Shown here piece after piece: positions 35,193 through 37,639 of a stretch of 37,639 nt of DNA. The first letter of the stretch is position 1; each line of letters opens with the position of its first letter. Where the stretch lies: assembly GCA_038124025.1 (NCBI GenBank), contig JAYPBC010000019.1:1-37639 (forward strand). The letters run 5' to 3'. The position numbers were made by a program, and so were the translations under genes. The notes beneath the pieces are model-generated. The model did no database searches. It was not told where the DNA came from and worked only from the letters and a program-made list of their open reading frames with translations. Source of the stretch: UBA1275 sp038124025 (GTDB lineage Bacteria; Bacteroidota; Rhodothermia; Balneolales; Balneolaceae).

Positions 35193-35768
35193 TTGTCAAA
35201 ATCCACGAACATAAAATTACTTACGCTTTTATTACCTGCTGCCGTAGTAATTGCCTTGGACCAGTATACAAAATGGCTAGTACGTACCTCACCCGAATTA
35301 CACCGATGGGAAATTATTGAGGGTTGGTTGGAATTTTACTACACCCAAAATTCAGGTATGGCTATGGGTATAGATATCCTTCCAACATATGTGATAAGTA
35401 TGATTTCAATTACGGCTACCATTGGCATATTTACTTATCTAGTTTGGACGCTCAAACAGGCTGGTTTAGGATATCTGTTTTTTATGGGCTTAGTACTCGG
35501 AGGAGCATTAGGAAACATCACCGACCGACTAATAATGGGCTACATTGAAGGTTATGGAGGATTATTAGATGGGCACGTAGTGGATTTTATCTATTTTAGT
35601 CTCCGGATTAATGATTGGACGGTCTTTCCCTACATTTTCAACGTTGCAGACATTGCCATATCAGTGTCAATTATAACCTTACTTATATTTGGGAAATATC
35701 TTTTGCCCGAAGATCCGAAGGCTGTGCCACAAAACACTTTTGAGCAAGATAACTCTATTCAGGAGTAA
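35193..35768 (+). CDS. lspA: Lipoprotein signal peptidase (SPase II)
   Basis: Cleaves prolipoproteins at the lipobox in the inner membrane; needed by the OmpA and DUF4292 lipoproteins of this window. 191 residues with four membrane helices. Catalytic Asp residues are in GNITDRL and FNVADIAI, with the conserved N-terminal ALDQYTK and YTQNSGMAMG. TTG 35193 is the best start: an in-frame TAA lies at 35172 and no ATG precedes the first helix. It ends about 75 bp from the convergent ribB. Confidence 0.95.
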   Translation: MSKSTNIKLLTLLLPAAVVIALDQYTKWLVRTSPELHRWEIIEGWLEFYYTQNSGMAMGIDILPTYVISMISITATIGIFTYLVWTLKQAGLGYLFFMGLVLGGALGNITDRLIMGYIEGYGGLLDGHVVDFIYFSLRINDWTVFPYIFNVADIAISVSIITLLIFGKYLLPEDPKAVPQNTFEQDNSIQE

Positions 35769-35843
35769 GCCTATCCCTGTCATATAAGTACAAATAGTAC
35801 GTGAAAAGGTATTACTGTTTGATCTAACTAAGCTAAAATCTAC

Positions 35844-37010
35844 TTAGCGCTGGGATAAGGCTTTCTCAGAATGAATGGGCACTTGTTCTACAATTTCTAA
35901 GCCAAAACTCTTGATACCAATCCGCTTTACTGGATTATTGGTTAATAAACGGAGTTTGGTTACTCCTAAAGCTTGCAATATCTGCGCTCCTATTCCGTAA
36001 TCTCGTGCATCGCTCTTTTTTGGATTATTATCTATTTCTAATTCAGAATCCTGAAGGAGTCCCTCTTGCATTGCTTTAAGGGTTTGTAATTGACTCATTA
36101 AAATGGATCCACGTTGATTTCGATTCATATAGAGCACAACCCCCTGACCCTCTTCTTCGACTTGTGCCATAGCACTGTGAAGGACATCGCCGGATTGTTT
36201 ACTGCGGCTGCCAAAAATATCACCAATTAGATCTGATGAATGAACCCGGGTCAAAACAGGTTCCCCTGCCTTCCAGGTTCCTTTGCTTAGAGCTAAATGA
36301 ATATCCCCGGTCATGGACTCTTCAAAGGCATGAAGGGTAAAATCACCGTATACCGTAGGCATTTCCATTTGCATTACCCTACGAACCAAACTCTCAGTTT
36401 CATTTCGGTAAGCAATTAAATCCTTTATGGTAATGAAGGACATACCGAAATCTTTAGCCATTTTAGCCAATTCAGGTACTCGTGCCATTTCCCCGTCCTC
36501 TCGCATAATTTCGCAAATAATCCCAACGGGTTGAAGCCCAGCTAGCTTGGCAAGATCAAGAGCGGCTTCGGTATGTCCTGCTCTTCTTAATACACCACCT
36601 TCCACCCCAAGAAGTGGGAAAATATGCCCAGGTCGGCGAAAGTCTGTGGGTTTAGAGTCTGGGTTGGTAAGTTCCCGAATCGTATTGGCTCTGTCTGCCG
36701 CAGAAATACCGGTAGTAGTTAATCGTTTATGGTCAATTGATATAGTAAAATTAGCTTCGTCTGGGTCTGCGCCATCAACCACCATGTGGTTAAGTTTAAA
36801 GCGTTTTGCTACTTCTTTATTCACAGGGGCACAGACTAAACCGCGTCCATGAGTGACCATAAAATTAATAGCCTCGGTGGTGACCATCTCACCTGCCATC
36901 AAAAAATCTCCCTCATTCTCACGATCCTCATCATCTACAACGATGATCATCTTACCTTCCCGTATATCACGTATAGCGTCGGGTATGGTGTTAAAATGGA
37001 TTTTTTGCAT
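35844..37010 (-). CDS. ribB: 3,4-dihydroxy-2-butanone 4-phosphate synthase fused to a degenerate GTP-cyclohydrolase-II-like domain (RibBX-like)
   Basis: The N-terminal half (about 1-200) makes dihydroxybutanone phosphate from ribulose 5-phosphate for riboflavin. Its acidic loop DDEDRENEGDF, DHKRLTTTGISAADRA, RPGHIFPL and RAGHTEA are intact. The C-terminal half (about 210-388) has the RibA fold (GDIHLAL, YGIGAQIL, LLTNNP). It has lost the zinc Cys: the VHSEC..RCDCG segment reads VHSSDLIGDIFGSRSKQSG (256-274). The QEGRGIGL loop is NRNQRGSIL. A dead or altered domain is likely, as described for RibBX in other bacteria. A separate ribA would then be needed; none is in the window. Downstream of yajC, with 85 bp between them and a -7-like TATTTTTG at 37054-37047. 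Confidence 0.93.
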   Translation of the reverse strand: MQKIHFNTIPDAIRDIREGKMIIVVDDEDRENEGDFLMAGEMVTTEAINFMVTHGRGLVCAPVNKEVAKRFKLNHMVVDGADPDEANFTISIDHKRLTTTGISAADRANTIRELTNPDSKPTDFRRPGHIFPLLGVEGGVLRRAGHTEAALDLAKLAGLQPVGIICEIMREDGEMARVPELAKMAKDFGMSFITIKDLIAYRNETESLVRRVMQMEMPTVYGDFTLHAFEESMTGDIHLALSKGTWKAGEPVLTRVHSSDLIGDIFGSRSKQSGDVLHSAMAQVEEEGQGVVLYMNRNQRGSILMSQLQTLKAMQEGLLQDSELEIDNNPKKSDARDYGIGAQILQALGVTKLRLLTNNPVKRIGIKSFGLEIVEQVPIHSEKALSQR

Positions 37011-37062
37011 AGTTTATGAGTAACCTACTTGTGAATGACGATTATACAAAAATAAAACTAAG

Positions 37063-37091
37063 CCCTTATAGAATTAGTTCGAAAGTAAGGG
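37063..37091 (-). terminator. Possible terminator of yajC
   Basis: CCCTTA (37091-37086 on the minus strand) pairs with TAAGGG (37068-37063) around a 17-nt loop, followed by CTTAGTTTTATTTTTG. It starts 5 bp after the yajC stop. The loop is large, so the call is tentative. Confidence 0.35.
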
Positions 37092-37095
37092 ATAT

Positions 37096-37413
37096 TTACT
37101 TTGATTTATTCGGATTCACATCGCTGATGGCGGATTTGAGAAAACGTATTTTCACATTACTTCCTACCTCAACCAGTACACTATCTTCATCAATGGTGTG
37201 TAGCACTCCAATAATTCCAGAAGAGGTAACAATTTTATCGCCTTTTTTCATGTTTTCCACTTTTTCTTTTATTTCTTTTTGAGCTTTGCTTTGTGGGCGA
37301 ATAATGAAGAAATAGAACACTAAAAATATGGCGCCAAGAAAGACTAGATTAATAATGCCAGCGTTTGGATCTTGAGGGTTTCCGGCCATCAAAAAGAATG
37401 TGGAACTAATCAT
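37096..37413 (-). CDS. yajC: Preprotein translocase subunit YajC
   Basis: A 105-residue inner-membrane protein that joins SecDF to the SecYEG translocon. One membrane helix (LVFLGAIFLVFYFFII, about residues 23-38) is followed by RPQSKAQKE and a beta domain with KKGDKIVTSSGIIGVL and VLVEVGSNVKIRF. The length is standard. ATG 37413 is used; a second in-frame ATG at 37389 is also possible. A near-perfect promoter lies 30 nt upstream. Confidence 0.95.
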   Translation of the reverse strand: MISSTFFLMAGNPQDPNAGIINLVFLGAIFLVFYFFIIRPQSKAQKEIKEKVENMKKGDKIVTSSGIIGVLHTIDEDSVLVEVGSNVKIRFLKSAISDVNPNKSK

Positions 37414-37442
37414 AAACTAAATTACTAATGGTTGATTTTGCT

Positions 37443-37474
37443 CAAAGATAGGGAAGCCTGAATCGCGGTACAAA
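37443..37474 (-). promoter_or_regulatory. Promoter of yajC (Bacteroidota -33/-7 type)
   Basis: On the minus strand TTTG (37474-37471), 20-nt spacer, TATCTTTG (37450-37443). Both boxes match TTTG and TAnnTTTG exactly. It is placed 30 nt before the ATG. Confidence 0.75.
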
Positions 37475-37523
37475 TGTGGAGTGTGAGAATGCAGGGTATA
37501 TTTTCTTCATGGTAAAAAATTTC

Positions 37524-37554
37524 TTTGTCCGTAGTTTGAAAGGTCTTATATTTG
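37524..37554 (+). promoter_or_regulatory. Promoter of tRNA-Val (Bacteroidota -33/-7 type)
   Basis: TTTG (37524-37527), 19-nt spacer, TATATTTG (37547-37554), both perfect. The tRNA begins 18 nt after the -7 box. Confidence 0.75.
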
Positions 37555-37571
37555 GTGCCCTGATATAAATC

Positions 37572-37639
37572 GGGCGATTAGCTCAGTTGGTTCAGAGCAC
37601 CTCGTTTACACCGAGGGGGTCGGGGGTTCGAGTCCCTCA
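37572..37639 (+). tRNA. tRNA-Val (anticodon TAC), cut by the window end
   Basis: The acceptor 5' strand GGGCGAT (37572-37578), D arm (GCTCAGTTGG..GAGC), anticodon arm CCTCG-TTTACAC-CGAGG with anticodon TAC, and T arm (GGGGG-TTCGAGT-CCCTC) are all present. The 3' acceptor strand is missing beyond base 37639. Confidence 0.95.

Noticed and set aside
35769..35843. Bidirectional terminator between lspA and ribB
   Set aside because: Short palindromes (GTAC-aaata-GTAC, and GCTAA..TTAGC overlapping the ribB stop) lack GC content and T runs.
37011..37095. FMN riboswitch before the ribB gene
   Set aside because: Only 85 bp separate yajC and ribB, too short for the FMN aptamer, and its conserved segments are not present.

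Overview
The window looks like a chromosomal segment from a Bacteroidota-type bacterium, possibly of the Balneolales/Rhodothermales side. The signs are: a DUF5686 outer-membrane protein, a TSP3-repeat OmpA lipoprotein, a DUF4292 lipoprotein beside an EnvC-like protein, a transcarbamylase of the acylornithine type (ArgF') in a GNAT-argG-argC-proC-argD-argF'-argB-argE-argH cluster, a DksA-like protein with a Cys-poor finger, and several promoters of the TTTG / TAnnTTTG type used by the main sigma factor of this phylum. Most genes lack a strong Shine-Dalgarno sequence, and three appear to start with TTG. Two runs of exactly 100 N (7443-7542 and 12570-12669) are scaffold gaps, and both fall inside genes.

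Layout. 1-3.9 kb: a DUF5686 barrel protein (+), an OmpA/TSP3 lipoprotein (-) and tRNA-Ala(GGC). 4.0-10.9 kb (+): a four-gene unit of a secreted beta-rich protein, a FecR-domain protein, a large outer-membrane barrel protein (gapped) and a CHASE2 class III adenylate cyclase; this reads as a possible envelope-to-cAMP signalling locus. 11.0 kb: small SRP RNA with its own promoter and terminator. 11.1-13.4 kb: divergent YpdA-type bacillithiol disulfide reductase (-) and Ppx/GppA phosphatase (+, gapped). 13.5-19.0 kb (-): a tightly packed envelope operon read as TPR protein, DUF4292 lipoprotein, degenerate EnvC/LytM protein, small membrane protein, M28 peptidase.

19.3-28.6 kb (+): a complete glutamate-to-arginine set with blocked intermediates. 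GNAT acylates glutamate, ArgB phosphorylates it, ArgC reduces it, ArgD transaminates it, ArgF' carbamoylates the acyl-ornithine, ArgE removes the acyl group, and ArgG and ArgH finish arginine. proC (proline) is embedded in the operon. Residue 90 of ArgF', the known acetyl/succinyl specificity position, is Ala. A decayed LuxR-type response regulator follows at 28.8-29.3 kb.

29.3-31.4 kb (-): low-molecular-weight phosphatase, then a TetR regulator with a fructosamine-kinase-like gene. 31.6-35.8 kb (+): ileS, a DksA-like gene and lspA. 35.8-37.4 kb (-): yajC and a RibB protein whose GTP-cyclohydrolase-II-like half has lost its zinc ligands. The window ends inside tRNA-Val(TAC).

The observations I would follow first are: the swapped class I signature in IleRS (Gly-Ile-His-His where His-Ile-Gly-His is expected), reported in mupirocin hyper-resistant type 2 IleRS; Ala90 in the arginine transcarbamylase; the FecR/barrel/CHASE2-cyclase locus; the degenerate RibBX-like protein; and the structured leader and repeated pre-start motif in the arginine operon.
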